From the NCBI GenBank assembly GCA_947001705.1, contig CAMQHT010000004.1, forward strand, positions 24,414 to 88,413: a stretch of 64,000 bases of DNA, in the 5' to 3' direction. Shown piece by piece: positions 49,381 to 58,514 of the stretch. This DNA comes from an uncultured Collinsella sp. Lineage in GTDB: Bacteria > Actinomycetota > Coriobacteriia > Coriobacteriales > Coriobacteriaceae. The position numbers and the translations under genes were made by a program. Under the pieces are notes generated by a model that saw nothing but the letters and a program-made list of their open reading frames with translations, had not been told where the DNA came from and searched no databases. How positions within the stretch are numbered: position 1 is the first letter of the stretch; each line of letters starts with the position of its first letter.

Positions 49381-51339
49381 ATGGCGATTCGGGCGATGGG
49401 GCCGAGCGGACAATGCGAGACTGGATTGGATGTCGTCAGTGCGGCGCTGCCCGAGCTGCTGGCGCCGGCGGGCGGACTCGACCAGATGCTTGCGGCTATC
49501 GCCGCGGGTACCGATGCCATCTATGCGGGGTTGGGCGGCTTTAACGCCCGTGTGAGCGCCCACGGCTTTACGGATGACGAGTTTGCGCGCGGCTGCGCCG
49601 TGGCGCATGCCCATGGCGTGCGTGTGTACGTGACGCTCAACGTGTTCGTGTTTGACGATGAGTTGTCCGACGCGGTGGCGTTGGGAGCTCATGCACTGGA
49701 GCTGGGCGCCGATGCTCTGATTGTGGCCGATGCCGGGTTGGCCTGCGCGCTGAGCGCGGCGATTCCCGGGGTCGAGATTCACCTGTCTACGCAGGCGGGC
49801 GTTCATAGCGAAGGCGCCGTGCGGCTTGCCGCCGATGAGTTGGGGGTCGAGCGCGTGACGACGGCGCGCGAGCTGACGGTCGACGAGATTGCGGCGCTCT
49901 GTGCCACGGGCGTGCCCATCGAGGTATTCTGCCACGGTGCGATTTGCATCGGCTATTCGGGGGCGTGCGAGTTCTCGGCCCTGCGGCGTGGACGATCGGC
50001 GATGCGCGGCGACTGCACACAGCCGTGCCGTCTGGCGTACGACCTAGTGGACGAGGCGGGACAGAGCGTTGTCGCCGTCGAGGGGGATCGTCTGCTGTGT
50101 CCGCATGACTATCTGGGTATTGCGCATCTGCCCGAGCTTGTAGATGCCGGCGTGGCGTCGCTCAAGATCGAGGGGCGCATGAAGAACCCCGATTACGTAT
50201 TCAACGTGGTGCGGGTTTGGCGCCGGGCGCTCGATATGCTGCGCGACGGCGCGTGGGACCCCGGTGCCGTGGAAGAGCTTGAGCGCGAGCTGGGAAGGTC
50301 GTTTAACCGTGGGTTTACCGATGCGTACCTGCGAGGGCGTTCGGGTGCCGAGCTGATGAGCTTTGAGCGTGCAATTAACCAGGGCGTGCGCGTGGGGCGC
50401 TTGGTCGCTGTGGGCCACGAAGAGGTGACCGTTGAGCTCGATGCCGCCGTGGCGGCGGGTGACACGCTCGAGATTCGGTTCTATCCGGGCGTCGACGCGC
50501 GCCCCGATGTGCCCAAGCGCTGGCCGCAGGTGCCCTGCCCGGTGGATGCCGCAGCGGGGAAGCGCGTCGTCGTGCATTGCAAGCGTAAGGTGGACGCGGG
50601 CTGCGAGGTATACCTGATTCGCAGCGCCGGCGTGTTGGATCAGACAGCGGCGGTGTTGGAGCGCATGCGGGCCGAGGCGGATGCGATTGCACCCGTTGCG
50701 CGCGCCGTTGAGGTGCTGCCCTTTGAGGACGTTGCGGTGGATGGCGGTGCGTCGACGGAGTTGGCGGAGCGCGCGGTTCCCGCTCACATGGTTTTTGCTT
50801 GGCAGCTGATGGATGCCGATCCGCGCGGAGAACGCGATTTATCCGACGCCGTTGTGGTGCTGGACGAGGTGTGCCGCACGGGTGACGTTGATCGGACCCG
50901 CTCACTTATGCAGCGTGCCGGGCGCGTCGTCTGCCGCAACCTGGGACAGGTGGTGATCGCTCGCGAGCTGGGCATGACGTTTGACGTGGCGGCGCCGGTG
51001 TTCTGCGCGAATCGGGTCACGCTTACCTGGCTGCGCGGACTCGGGGCGGGGCGGGTGTACTTGTCGGCCGAGTTGCTCGGCAATGATGCGGAGCGTGTTG
51101 CCGAGCTTGCCGCTTGTCCCGGTGTCTTGGGGCCTGTCGATGCCGACCGTTCCGAGCTCATGGCGTGCGAGCACTGCTTGCTGACTGCCGAGGGCGCCTG
51201 CGCCACGGATGCAACGGGGCAGATCCGTTGCCGTGACTGCTCGCGCCGTCAGCGGGCGCGCTTTTTGGTCGAACGTGACGGCACGCGTTTGCCGGTCGTT
51301 ATCGACGCGTGCGGCAGGACGAGGATTTTCCTGTCGTAG
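49381..51339 (+). CDS. U32 family peptidase-like protein, short form
   Basis: Second U32 family protein, 652 residues, close to RlhA/TrhP in length. The N-terminal barrel has LPELLAPAGGLDQMLAAIAA; the cysteine cluster is VFCHGAICIGYSGACEFSAL and GDCTQPCRLAYDLV. A C-terminal cysteine group (CEHCLLTAEGAC and CRDCSRR) could bind metal. The ATG at 49381 follows AAGGAG. It is divergent from the PBP gene and is followed by tyrS. By family knowledge an RNA hydroxylation role is more likely than proteolysis. Confidence 0.88.
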   Translation: MAIRAMGPSGQCETGLDVVSAALPELLAPAGGLDQMLAAIAAGTDAIYAGLGGFNARVSAHGFTDDEFARGCAVAHAHGVRVYVTLNVFVFDDELSDAVALGAHALELGADALIVADAGLACALSAAIPGVEIHLSTQAGVHSEGAVRLAADELGVERVTTARELTVDEIAALCATGVPIEVFCHGAICIGYSGACEFSALRRGRSAMRGDCTQPCRLAYDLVDEAGQSVVAVEGDRLLCPHDYLGIAHLPELVDAGVASLKIEGRMKNPDYVFNVVRVWRRALDMLRDGAWDPGAVEELERELGRSFNRGFTDAYLRGRSGAELMSFERAINQGVRVGRLVAVGHEEVTVELDAAVAAGDTLEIRFYPGVDARPDVPKRWPQVPCPVDAAAGKRVVVHCKRKVDAGCEVYLIRSAGVLDQTAAVLERMRAEADAIAPVARAVEVLPFEDVAVDGGASTELAERAVPAHMVFAWQLMDADPRGERDLSDAVVVLDEVCRTGDVDRTRSLMQRAGRVVCRNLGQVVIARELGMTFDVAAPVFCANRVTLTWLRGLGAGRVYLSAELLGNDAERVAELAACPGVLGPVDADRSELMACEHCLLTAEGACATDATGQIRCRDCSRRQRARFLVERDGTRLPVVIDACGRTRIFLS

Positions 51340-51436
51340 GTGTTCGGCCGCGCCGTTTTGGTTATCATAAGAGAGTTTATGAACTTCCAGCACCGCCGTA
51401 TCCGGTGAGGGTGCTATAGCAAAAGGAGGATACCCA

Positions 51437-52648
51437 ATGCTGTCTGTTGACGAGCAAATGCGTATCATCACCTCGGGTGCAGCGCAGATCGTCCCCGAGG
51501 CCGACCTTCGCAAGAAGCTTGAGAAGGGCGAGCCCCTCAACATCAAGCTCGGCGTCGATCCCACCAGCCCCGACCTGCACCTGGGCCATGCCGTGCCCCT
51601 GCGCAAGATGCGTCAGTTCCAGGACCTGGGCCACAACGTCACCCTTATCATCGGCAACGGCACTGCGCTGATCGGCGACCCCTCGGGCAAGAACTCCACC
51701 CGCCCGCAGCTTTCGCAGGAGCAGATCGAGGCCAACGCCGAGACCTACGTGAGCCAGGCCATGAAGATCCTGGACCCCGAGAAGACCACCATCGTGCACA
51801 ACGGCGACTGGATCCTTTCGATGGACCTGGCCGGCCTGCTGCAGGTGTGCTCCAAGTTCACCGTCGCCCGCATCCTTGAGCGCGACGACTTTACCAAGCG
51901 CTACCAGTCCCAGACGCCGATTGCCCTGCACGAGTTTCTGTACCCCGTGATGCAGGCCTTCGACTCCGTGCAGATCAAGGCCGACGTCGAGATGGGCGGC
52001 ACCGACCAGCTCTTCAACCTGCTCGCCGGCCGCGAGCTCATGGAGAAGATGGGCATGGAGCCGCAGATCGCGCTTACCATGCCGCTGCTCGAGGGCACCG
52101 ACGGCGTGCGCAAGATGTCCAAGTCCTATGGCAACTACATCGGCCTGACCGACGCTCCCAAGGATATGTTCGGCAAGACCATGTCCATCCCCGACGAGAT
52201 GATCGGCAAGTACTATCGTCTGGCCAGCTCGCTCGCCCCGGCCGAGGTCGACAAGATCGATGCCGCCCTGGCCGACGGTTCCGCCGACCCCTACGAGCTC
52301 AAGCGCGCTCTAGGCCGCGACCTGTGCGACACCTACCACGGCGCCGGCGCCGGCGACGAGGCCCAGGCCGAGTTCGACCGTGTGTTCAAGGAGGGCCAGC
52401 TTGCCGACTTCCCCGAGAAGCACGTTGAGCTGACCGTCAACGACGAGGGCCAGATTTACCTCGCTGGCCTGCTCAAGGACCTGGGCCTTTCGGCCAGCGC
52501 CGGTCAGGCCCGCCGCGACATCGACGGCGGCGGCGTCAAGATCAACGGCAAGGCTGTGGCTCCCAAGAGCTACAACATCGATCCGAGCGCCCTCAAACTG
52601 GGCGACACCCTCTCCGTGGGCAAGCGCAAGGGCTTTAAGTTGGTCTAA
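51437..52648 (+). CDS. tyrS: Tyrosyl-tRNA synthetase
   Basis: Class I aminoacyl-tRNA synthetase charging tRNA-Tyr. The HIGH-type motif is HLGHAVPLRKMRQF and the KMSKS motif is VRKMSKSYGNY, which places it in the TyrZ-like branch rather than the KFGKT branch. A C-terminal S4 domain is visible (LGLSASAGQARRDIDGGGVK). AAAGGAGGA precedes the ATG; 403 residues. There is no T-box leader upstream. Confidence 0.95.
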   Translation: MLSVDEQMRIITSGAAQIVPEADLRKKLEKGEPLNIKLGVDPTSPDLHLGHAVPLRKMRQFQDLGHNVTLIIGNGTALIGDPSGKNSTRPQLSQEQIEANAETYVSQAMKILDPEKTTIVHNGDWILSMDLAGLLQVCSKFTVARILERDDFTKRYQSQTPIALHEFLYPVMQAFDSVQIKADVEMGGTDQLFNLLAGRELMEKMGMEPQIALTMPLLEGTDGVRKMSKSYGNYIGLTDAPKDMFGKTMSIPDEMIGKYYRLASSLAPAEVDKIDAALADGSADPYELKRALGRDLCDTYHGAGAGDEAQAEFDRVFKEGQLADFPEKHVELTVNDEGQIYLAGLLKDLGLSASAGQARRDIDGGGVKINGKAVAPKSYNIDPSALKLGDTLSVGKRKGFKLV

Positions 52649-52675
52649 CGAGCGAGTTGACCTCACAAGTGCAAT

Positions 52676-52711
52676 AAGGCCGCAGCCGGGAATCCCGACT
52701 GCGGCCTTTTT
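52676..52711 (+). terminator. Terminator after tyrS
   Basis: AAGGCCGCAG and CTGCGGCCTTTTT form a 10-bp stem with an inner CGGG/CCCG stem. It ends 63 bases after the tyrS stop. Confidence 0.9.
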
Positions 52712-52796
52712 GGTTGCGACGATCCCTTGGGGACGGAGGGATCATTTGGCGGTGCCGTTAAGCGGAAGGGGTGTTAGCGGGACTTTCTTTTTGGCA

Positions 52797-52870
52797 TACA
52801 ATGGCTATTGGCTTGCTGCGGTGAAGGTCTGTCCGCTCCGCAGCTTTTTTCTACGGTTAAAGGAGTATGT
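52797..52870 (+). promoter_or_regulatory. ade promoter and leader hairpin
   Basis: TACAAT (52797-52802) is a likely -10, with weak TTAGCG 17 bp upstream. The transcript would begin near 52809 and at once form GCTGCGG (52815-52821) with CCGCAGC (52838-52844), followed by six T residues: an intrinsic terminator inside the leader, 20 bases before the ade start. This is the arrangement of an attenuator. The leader is too short for a purine riboswitch. Confidence 0.5.
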
Positions 52871-54691
52871 ATGTCCGTTGAGGTCATGAGGTCTGTGATC
52901 GATGCTGCCGAGGGGCGCGTGCCCGTCGACACGCTGTTTGCCAATGCGCAGATTGTCGACGTGTACGGTCAGCGCGTGGCGCCCGGTAGCGTTGCCGTCA
53001 AGGACGGTCTGATCGTCGGCGTGCTCTACGATGGTCGCGACGATGCCGCTGACACCTACGAGGCAACTGAGGTCATCGACTGCCAGGGTCGCTATCTCGC
53101 TCCTGGTTTTATTGACGGGCATCTGCATATCGAGTCTTCGAACATCCGCCCCGCCGAGTATGCGCGCATGGCGGCGACGCGCGGTACCACCACTGCCATT
53201 GCCGACAGCCACGAGATCGCCAACGTGGCGGGCCTGGACGGCCTGCACTTTATGATCGAGGACGGTCGCCGCGCGCCCATTTCCATCAAGTACATGATGC
53301 CCTCGTGCGTGCCCGCGCTACCCGATGAGCAAGCGGGCGCTGTGATTACCGCCGCTGACATGCAGGCGTTTTTTGCCGAGCATCCGGGCGATGTTTTTGG
53401 CCTGGGCGAGATGATGAACCTGCCGGGTGTCTTTATGGCCGACCCCGAGACCTGTGCTCGCATCGATGCTGCCAACCAGACGCCGTCCAAGCAGGTCGAC
53501 GGCCATGCACCGCTCGTTGCCGGCAAGGACCTTAATGCCTATGCCGCGGCGGGCATTATCGCCGATCACGAGTCGACGATTCCCGAGGAGGCGCTCGATA
53601 AACTGTCTCGTGGCATGTACGTGATGCTGCGCGAGGGTACGTGCAGCCATGACCTGGCCAATCTGTCGCCGATGCTGCTGGAGAACCCCGCGCGCGCCCG
53701 CCGCTGCTGCTTTGCGACTGACGACCGCGCCCCTTCCGATGCGCTTGCGACTGGCATGATCGACAATGCCTGCCGCGTGGCGATTGAGGCCGGTATCGAC
53801 CCCGTGGTCGCTATCTCTATGGCGTCCCTCTCCACGGCCGAGGCGTTTGGCCTGGATCACGGCTGCCGCGACCCGCACGAGCTGCGTGGTGCGATTGCCC
53901 CGGGCAAGCGCGCCGACCTGCTGGTGCTTAATGACCTGACGTTCGCCACGGCTCCGCATCGCGTATATGCCGCCGGTGCTCTGGTGGCGCAGGACGGCAC
54001 CTTTGTGGGCGAGATCGCACCCGAGATGGCTGAGGTTGCGGCGCTTGCCGATGAGCTTCGCGCCTCCGTTAAGCTGCCGAAGCTTTCGCTCGACGTGTTT
54101 GACTATGCCTTTAAGCCGGGCGAGGCCGTTATCGATGTCATCCCGGGTATGGCTATCACGGGTATGGTTCGCCCCGAGAGTGCCGAGGGCCTGCGCCGCA
54201 TTATGCTGATCGAGCGCCACGGCCGCGGCGTGTCGCTGCAGGCCGAGGGCGCCGACGGTGACGGCCCCGCGGGTCTGGGCTTGGTTGGCAAGCATATCGG
54301 TCGCGGCTGGGTGCGCGGCTTTACCATCACGGGTGGCGCCATTGCCTCCACGATTGGCCACGACTCGCACAACGTGTGCGTGGTGGGCGACAATGCGGCG
54401 GACATGATGGCTGCCGTTGAGGCCGTGGGCCAGGGCGGCCACGTGCTGGTGCGCAACGGCGAGGTCGTGGCGCGCATTCCGCTGGCGCTCGGTGGCCTTA
54501 TGAGCGAGGGCACGGCCGAGGATGTCGCCGCGCAGCACGACGACTTTATGGTCAAGGCGCGCGCCATGGGTATCGAGCCGCCGCTCGACCCCATCATGGG
54601 CATCATCTTCCTGCCCCTGCCGGTCATCCCGACGCTCCGCATCCGCCCCGAGGGCATGTTCGACGTCACGACCTTCACCTACGCCGACTAG
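52871..54691 (+). CDS. ade: Adenine deaminase
   Basis: Converts adenine to hypoxanthine and ammonia, feeding purine catabolism or salvage. Amidohydrolase motifs: GFIDGHLHIESSNI (HxH), TTTAIADSHEIANVAG, the metal region DGHAPLVAGK, and CFATDDRAPSD. The C-terminal domain GGAIASTIGHDSHNVCVVGD is specific to Ade. The ATG at 52871 follows AAAGGAG; 606 residues. It lies far from the purine cluster but would supply it. Confidence 0.95.
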   Translation: MSVEVMRSVIDAAEGRVPVDTLFANAQIVDVYGQRVAPGSVAVKDGLIVGVLYDGRDDAADTYEATEVIDCQGRYLAPGFIDGHLHIESSNIRPAEYARMAATRGTTTAIADSHEIANVAGLDGLHFMIEDGRRAPISIKYMMPSCVPALPDEQAGAVITAADMQAFFAEHPGDVFGLGEMMNLPGVFMADPETCARIDAANQTPSKQVDGHAPLVAGKDLNAYAAAGIIADHESTIPEEALDKLSRGMYVMLREGTCSHDLANLSPMLLENPARARRCCFATDDRAPSDALATGMIDNACRVAIEAGIDPVVAISMASLSTAEAFGLDHGCRDPHELRGAIAPGKRADLLVLNDLTFATAPHRVYAAGALVAQDGTFVGEIAPEMAEVAALADELRASVKLPKLSLDVFDYAFKPGEAVIDVIPGMAITGMVRPESAEGLRRIMLIERHGRGVSLQAEGADGDGPAGLGLVGKHIGRGWVRGFTITGGAIASTIGHDSHNVCVVGDNAADMMAAVEAVGQGGHVLVRNGEVVARIPLALGGLMSEGTAEDVAAQHDDFMVKARAMGIEPPLDPIMGIIFLPLPVIPTLRIRPEGMFDVTTFTYAD

Positions 54692-54822
54692 TCATCGGGG
54701 ACGTTCTTAAACGACTATCCGTCGGGGTGGCGTGTCGCCTGACGCCGCGACCGTGAGACCTCTGGCATGTGTGAGCTATTTGCCAGGTCCTTGTAACGTT
54801 TACGCCCGCGGAGTCTTATTTG

Positions 54823-54888
54823 AGCTCCCTTTGGGTACGTTGGAATCGGATACACGTTCGATTCCAACAAGCCCGAAGGGAGCTTTTC
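54823..54888 (+). promoter_or_regulatory. Hairpin covering the ribosome binding site of the HAD gene
   Basis: AGCTCCCTT (54823-54831) pairs with AAGGGAGCT (54876-54884), and TTGGAATCG (54840-54848) pairs with CGATTCCAA (54859-54867). The 3' arm includes AAGGGAG, the ribosome binding site seven bases before the ATG at 54890, so the stem would block translation. A possible promoter (TTGTAA at 54791, TCTTAT at 54814) would start the mRNA near the stem. Confidence 0.6.
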
Positions 54889-54889
54889 T

Positions 54890-55684
54890 ATGTTTAAACT
54901 GATTGCATCCGATATGGACGGCACATTGCTTGACGAAAACGGCCAGGTGCCTCCCGAGACCTACGAACTGATTCTGGCGCTACACGAGCATGGCGTGCAT
55001 TTCGCCGCATCGTCAGGTCGTCGCTACGATCGCCTGTGCGAGTTCTTTGCGCCCGTTCGCGACAAGATGGACTTTGTCGCAGCTAACGGTGCCCAGGTCT
55101 TCGCCGACGGCAAAATGGTAGACCGCGAGGTGTATTCGCACCTGGCGATTCGAAGGCTCGCCCAAGCCGTCAGGACGTTTCCCAATCTGCATCTTGCGCT
55201 CTTTGACCGAACCAAGTCCTTCCTGCTCGATGACGAGTGCAAGTTCGTGCGTGAGGTCGATAAGGACCTTCCCAATGCCGAGCGTATTTGGGAGCTGCCC
55301 GATCCCAGCGTAAATATCATCAAAGCGAGTATCTTTTGCGACGACAGTGCGGTTATGGACAGTGCGTACGTGCTACAGCGCGAACTTGGTCAGCTCTTTA
55401 CTTTTGCGCCTTCGGGCAACGCGTGGATCGATGCCATGCAGCCTGGTGTGTCGAAGGCCTCGGGTATCGCGCAGCTCGCGGAGCATTACGGCATTGGTCG
55501 CGACGAGGTCATGGCGTTTGGCGACTCGATGAACGACTACGAGATCATTCGCTTTGTCGGCACGGGCTGCGCGATGGAAAACGCGCGCCCCGCGCTCAAG
55601 GCGGTGGCCGATCGTGTCGTAGGCTGCAACCGCGACCACGCCGTTCAGCATGAGCTCCGTCGCGTGCTGGAGAGTCTCTCCTAA
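54890..55684 (+). CDS. Cof-type HAD family phosphatase
   Basis: Haloacid dehalogenase-like phosphatase of the Cof/YbjI type (IIB), acting on sugar phosphates or flavin-related phosphates. Motif I is ASDMDGTLLDENG, motif II SSGRRYDRL, the lysine lies in PGVSKASGIAQLAEH and motif IV is VMAFGDSMNDYEI. The length is 264 residues. Its ribosome binding site lies in the 3' arm of a long hairpin, which suggests translational control. The substrate is unknown. Confidence 0.9.
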   Translation: MFKLIASDMDGTLLDENGQVPPETYELILALHEHGVHFAASSGRRYDRLCEFFAPVRDKMDFVAANGAQVFADGKMVDREVYSHLAIRRLAQAVRTFPNLHLALFDRTKSFLLDDECKFVREVDKDLPNAERIWELPDPSVNIIKASIFCDDSAVMDSAYVLQRELGQLFTFAPSGNAWIDAMQPGVSKASGIAQLAEHYGIGRDEVMAFGDSMNDYEIIRFVGTGCAMENARPALKAVADRVVGCNRDHAVQHELRRVLESLS

Positions 55685-55800
55685 TCCGGCAGCTGGCGAC
55701 GTTCCTTTTCTGCCGACAGTGGGGGACAGTCCTTGCAGCTTTTTGCGAAGAGTGTCCCCAGTGACTAGTCTTAAGAACATCCCCAGTGACTGGCCAATGA
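55685..55800. repeat. Dispersed repeat between convergent HAD genes
   Basis: Positions 55698-55735 repeat 1606-1643 with about 85% identity (GACGTTCCTTTTCTG and GGGACAGTCCTT). It is followed by two direct copies of CCCCAGTGACT (55756-55766 and 55780-55790). Confidence 0.65.
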
Positions 55801-56643
55801 CTAGGCGAGGGCGGCCATGATGGTGCGGGCGACGCCGTCGTGGTCGTTGTCGTATTCGGTGATGGCGTCGGCGGCCTCGCGGTCTTCGGACTCGGCGTTG
55901 ATCATGGCCATGCCGTGGCCCGCTGCCTGCAGCATGGGGATGTCGTTGATGTTGTCGCCGAACGCCCAGGCGTCGGCGAGACGCTCGCCCAGATGCTCAC
56001 ATAGCCACGTGAGGGCTGTCCCCTTGGTGGCGCCCTCACCCATGACCTCGATATTCATGGCGTAAGAACGCGTGATCTCAATGCCTCCGAGCGTGTCGAG
56101 CGCCGCCGCGATGGCGTCGCGATCGGCCGGGTCGTGCCAGTACATGGCGATGCGTTCGAGCGTCTCGACCTCGTCGATCTTGCTGTCGATATCCATGTCG
56201 ATCGGTGTTCGTGTGCGCTTGAGCGAAGCCGCGATGTGGGGGTCGCCGCCGCAGAACTCATCCAGGCGCCCGTAAAGCGAGCGGGGGAGGAAGCACTGTC
56301 CATCCGCGAAGATATCGAAGGTCACATCGTGGCCGGCGGCAATGCGATGGATGCGGTGGGCAATGCCGCAATCGAGCGGACGGCTCAAGATGCGCGTGGC
56401 GCACGAGGCGTCGGTGGGCACATCGTCGTCGAGTTGCCAGACGCTGGCGCCGTTGGCACAGACCGCGTAGTGTACGGCGGAATGGGCGAGAATGGGCTCA
56501 AAGATGCCCGACAGCGGACGCCCCGTGCAGGGAACAAACTCGATGCCACGACGTGCGAGCTCGTCGAGCATTGCCCAAGTGGCGTCGCTCATCTGCTTAT
56601 CGCTCGTCAGCAGTGTTCCGTCCATATCGGAAAACACAATCAT
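55801..56643 (-). CDS. Cof-type HAD family phosphatase
   Basis: Second HAD IIB phosphatase, 280 residues. Motif I is FSDMDGTLLTSDKQ, motif II PCTGRPLSGIFE, the lysine lies in EGATKGTALTWLCEHLG and motif IV is AWAFGDNINDIPML. AAAGGG lies upstream of the ATG. It converges on the other HAD gene; the two are only distantly similar. It follows the citrate synthase terminator, so it is a separate unit. Confidence 0.9.
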   Translation of the reverse strand: MIVFSDMDGTLLTSDKQMSDATWAMLDELARRGIEFVPCTGRPLSGIFEPILAHSAVHYAVCANGASVWQLDDDVPTDASCATRILSRPLDCGIAHRIHRIAAGHDVTFDIFADGQCFLPRSLYGRLDEFCGGDPHIAASLKRTRTPIDMDIDSKIDEVETLERIAMYWHDPADRDAIAAALDTLGGIEITRSYAMNIEVMGEGATKGTALTWLCEHLGERLADAWAFGDNINDIPMLQAAGHGMAMINAESEDREAADAITEYDNDHDGVARTIMAALA

Positions 56644-56665
56644 TTGATGCAGCCCTTTCTATTGG

Positions 56666-56707
56666 CAAAAAAGCGTGGCCAAGGGCTTGGGTCCCTGGCC
56701 ACGCTCA
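56666..56707 (-). terminator. Terminator of citrate synthase gene
   Basis: AGCGTGGCCA and TGGCCACGCT form a perfect 10-bp stem with an inner AGGG/CCCT stem. On the minus strand it is followed by TTTTTT, 22 bases after the gltA stop. Confidence 0.92.
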
Positions 56708-56728
56708 AGATCTATAACGGTCCGCGTC

Positions 56729-58147
56729 CTATCGGTCGGCGAGTGGCTTGTACTCCAGCGGCTCGATCACCGGACGATAGGCCGGGCGAATAATACGGTG
56801 CGCGCAGAAGAGCTCTTCCATGCGGTGCGCCGACCAGCCGGCCATGCGGGCGACGGCGAATAGCGGCGTAAAGAGCGTCTCGGGCACGCCGAGCATCTTG
56901 TAGATAAAGCCTGTGTACAGGTCGATGTTGGCGCAGATGGGCTTGGTCATGCCGTGGTCGCGCATGACCTGGGGTGCCAGGCGCTCGATACGCTCGATGA
57001 GTGCGAATTCCTCGCCCAGGTCCTTCTTGGCGGCAAGTGTGCGCGCGTAACGGCGGCATACCTCGGCGCGCGGGTCGCTGAGCGTATAGACGGCGTGGCC
57101 CATGCCGTAGATGAGGCCCGTGCCGTCGAAGGCCTGCTTGTCGAGGATCTTGCCCAGGTAGGCCGCGACCTCGTCCTCGTCCTCCCAATTGGAGACATGC
57201 GCACGGATGTCCTCGTGCATGGACACGACCTTGGCATTGGCACCGCCGTGGCGCGGGCCCTTGAGCGAGCCGATAGCCGCGGCGTAGGCGGAATACGGGT
57301 CGGTGGCCGAAGACGACAGCACGCGGCAAGCGAAGGTGGAGTTGTTGCCGCCGCCGTGCTCGGCATGCAGCATGAGCATCACGTCGAGCAGCATCGCCTC
57401 ATCGCGGGTGAACGCCATGCCGCCGCGCAGGACCTGTAGGATGGTCTCGGCGGTGGAGAGACCGGGCGTGGGGTGCGGCACGTGAACCTCGGAGCCGCGA
57501 AGCTTGGCGACCGAGGCCATGTGTGCGAAGGCGGCGATGCGCGGGAGACGTGCGAGCATGGAAATGGCGACGTCGATCTCATGCTCGGGCGTAATCGCGT
57601 CGGGCTCGGCGTCGAAGGCGTAAAGCAGCAACACGGCGCGCTGGAGCACATTCATGATGCTCGACGACACCGTGGTCATGGGGAACTCTTTGACGTATTC
57701 GTCGCTCAGATGCCTAAAGGCGCCCAAGCGCTCGCAAAAACCGTCGAGCTCCTCTTTGTTGGGCAGCGAGCCCGTGATAAGCAGATAGGCGACTTCTTCG
57801 TAGCCATAGCGATTCTCGGACTGGGCATTGTTGACCAGATCCTCGATGCTATAGCCGCGCAGCGTGAGCTTGCCCTGGTCGGGCACGACTTTGCCGTCGA
57901 CCTTGTTGTAGCCGTGCACGTCCGAGATACGGGTAAGGCCCGCGACCACGCCCGAGCCGTCGGCATTGCGCAGGCCGCGCTTGACGTTATGCTCGACGAA
58001 CAGACCCTCGTCGTACGGATCAGTCGGCAGGCCGTGGTAGAGGTTTTCGCTTTCGGGCGAAATCTGGCGGCTCGCCTCATAATCCAAGACCAGGCGGCTC
58101 AGATGGTCATCGAAGCGGTAGTAGATTTTCTTGGCGTCGTAAGCCAT
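56729..58147 (-). CDS. gltA: Citrate synthase (citrate/2-methylcitrate synthase family)
   Basis: Condenses oxaloacetate with acetyl-CoA. Active-site blocks are MLHAEHGGGNNSTFACRVL (catalytic His), LKGPRHGGANAKV (second His) and YGMGHAVYTLSDPRAEVCRR. The protein is 472 residues, longer than type I enzymes, with an N-terminal extension of about 60 residues typical of the Gram-positive group near PrpC and Clostridium-type enzymes. Without other TCA genes in view it probably serves glutamate synthesis. Propionyl-CoA use cannot be excluded. Confidence 0.92.
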   Translation of the reverse strand: MAYDAKKIYYRFDDHLSRLVLDYEASRQISPESENLYHGLPTDPYDEGLFVEHNVKRGLRNADGSGVVAGLTRISDVHGYNKVDGKVVPDQGKLTLRGYSIEDLVNNAQSENRYGYEEVAYLLITGSLPNKEELDGFCERLGAFRHLSDEYVKEFPMTTVSSSIMNVLQRAVLLLYAFDAEPDAITPEHEIDVAISMLARLPRIAAFAHMASVAKLRGSEVHVPHPTPGLSTAETILQVLRGGMAFTRDEAMLLDVMLMLHAEHGGGNNSTFACRVLSSSATDPYSAYAAAIGSLKGPRHGGANAKVVSMHEDIRAHVSNWEDEDEVAAYLGKILDKQAFDGTGLIYGMGHAVYTLSDPRAEVCRRYARTLAAKKDLGEEFALIERIERLAPQVMRDHGMTKPICANIDLYTGFIYKMLGVPETLFTPLFAVARMAGWSAHRMEELFCAHRIIRPAYRPVIEPLEYKPLADR

Positions 58148-58226
58148 GCGCGCTCCTCTCGGGGCCGTATGGGGGGCGGCGTGCTTGGGTGCAGATGCGC
58201 CGGCCTGTTCCCGTACGGCCTGTTCG

Positions 58227-58514
58227 CTACAGGCGGTACATAAAGTTAAAGACGTCCTCGCGCTGGATGGACACGTTGACGCCCGAAAGCTCGCCGGCCT
58301 CGGCCAGCGCCTTCTGCAGCTCGGCGAAGTCGAGCTTGGACTCGGCGGTGTCGGCCAGCATGGTCATGGTGAAGATGTCCTCGATAATGGACTGCGTGAT
58401 GTCGCGGATGTCGACATTGGCCTCGCCCAAAACGCGGGTGACGCCGGCGACGATGCCGGGGCGGTTCTTGCCAAGGACGGTGATGACGATGCGGGAGGAC
58501 GAGATCTCGGCCAT
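58227..58514 (-). CDS. ACT domain-containing protein
   Basis: Small regulatory protein of 95 residues with a single ACT domain (UPF0237 type): RIVITVLGKNRPGIVAGVTR at residues 8-27, then EANVDIRDITQSIIEDIFTM. AAAGGG precedes the ATG. ACT proteins of this size bind amino acids; its partner is not known. It lies upstream of the citrate synthase gene by 79 bases in the same direction. Confidence 0.9.
   Translation of the reverse strand: MAEISSSRIVITVLGKNRPGIVAGVTRVLGEANVDIRDITQSIIEDIFTMTMLADTAESKLDFAELQKALAEAGELSGVNVSIQREDVFNFMYRL

Noticed and set aside
51340..51436. T-box leader of tyrS
   Set aside because: The spacer is under 100 bases and lacks the T-box sequence and antiterminator stem.
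52700..52870. Purine riboswitch before adenine deaminase
   Set aside because: The leader from the predicted start is about 60 bases and lacks the three-way junction and conserved loops of the purine class.
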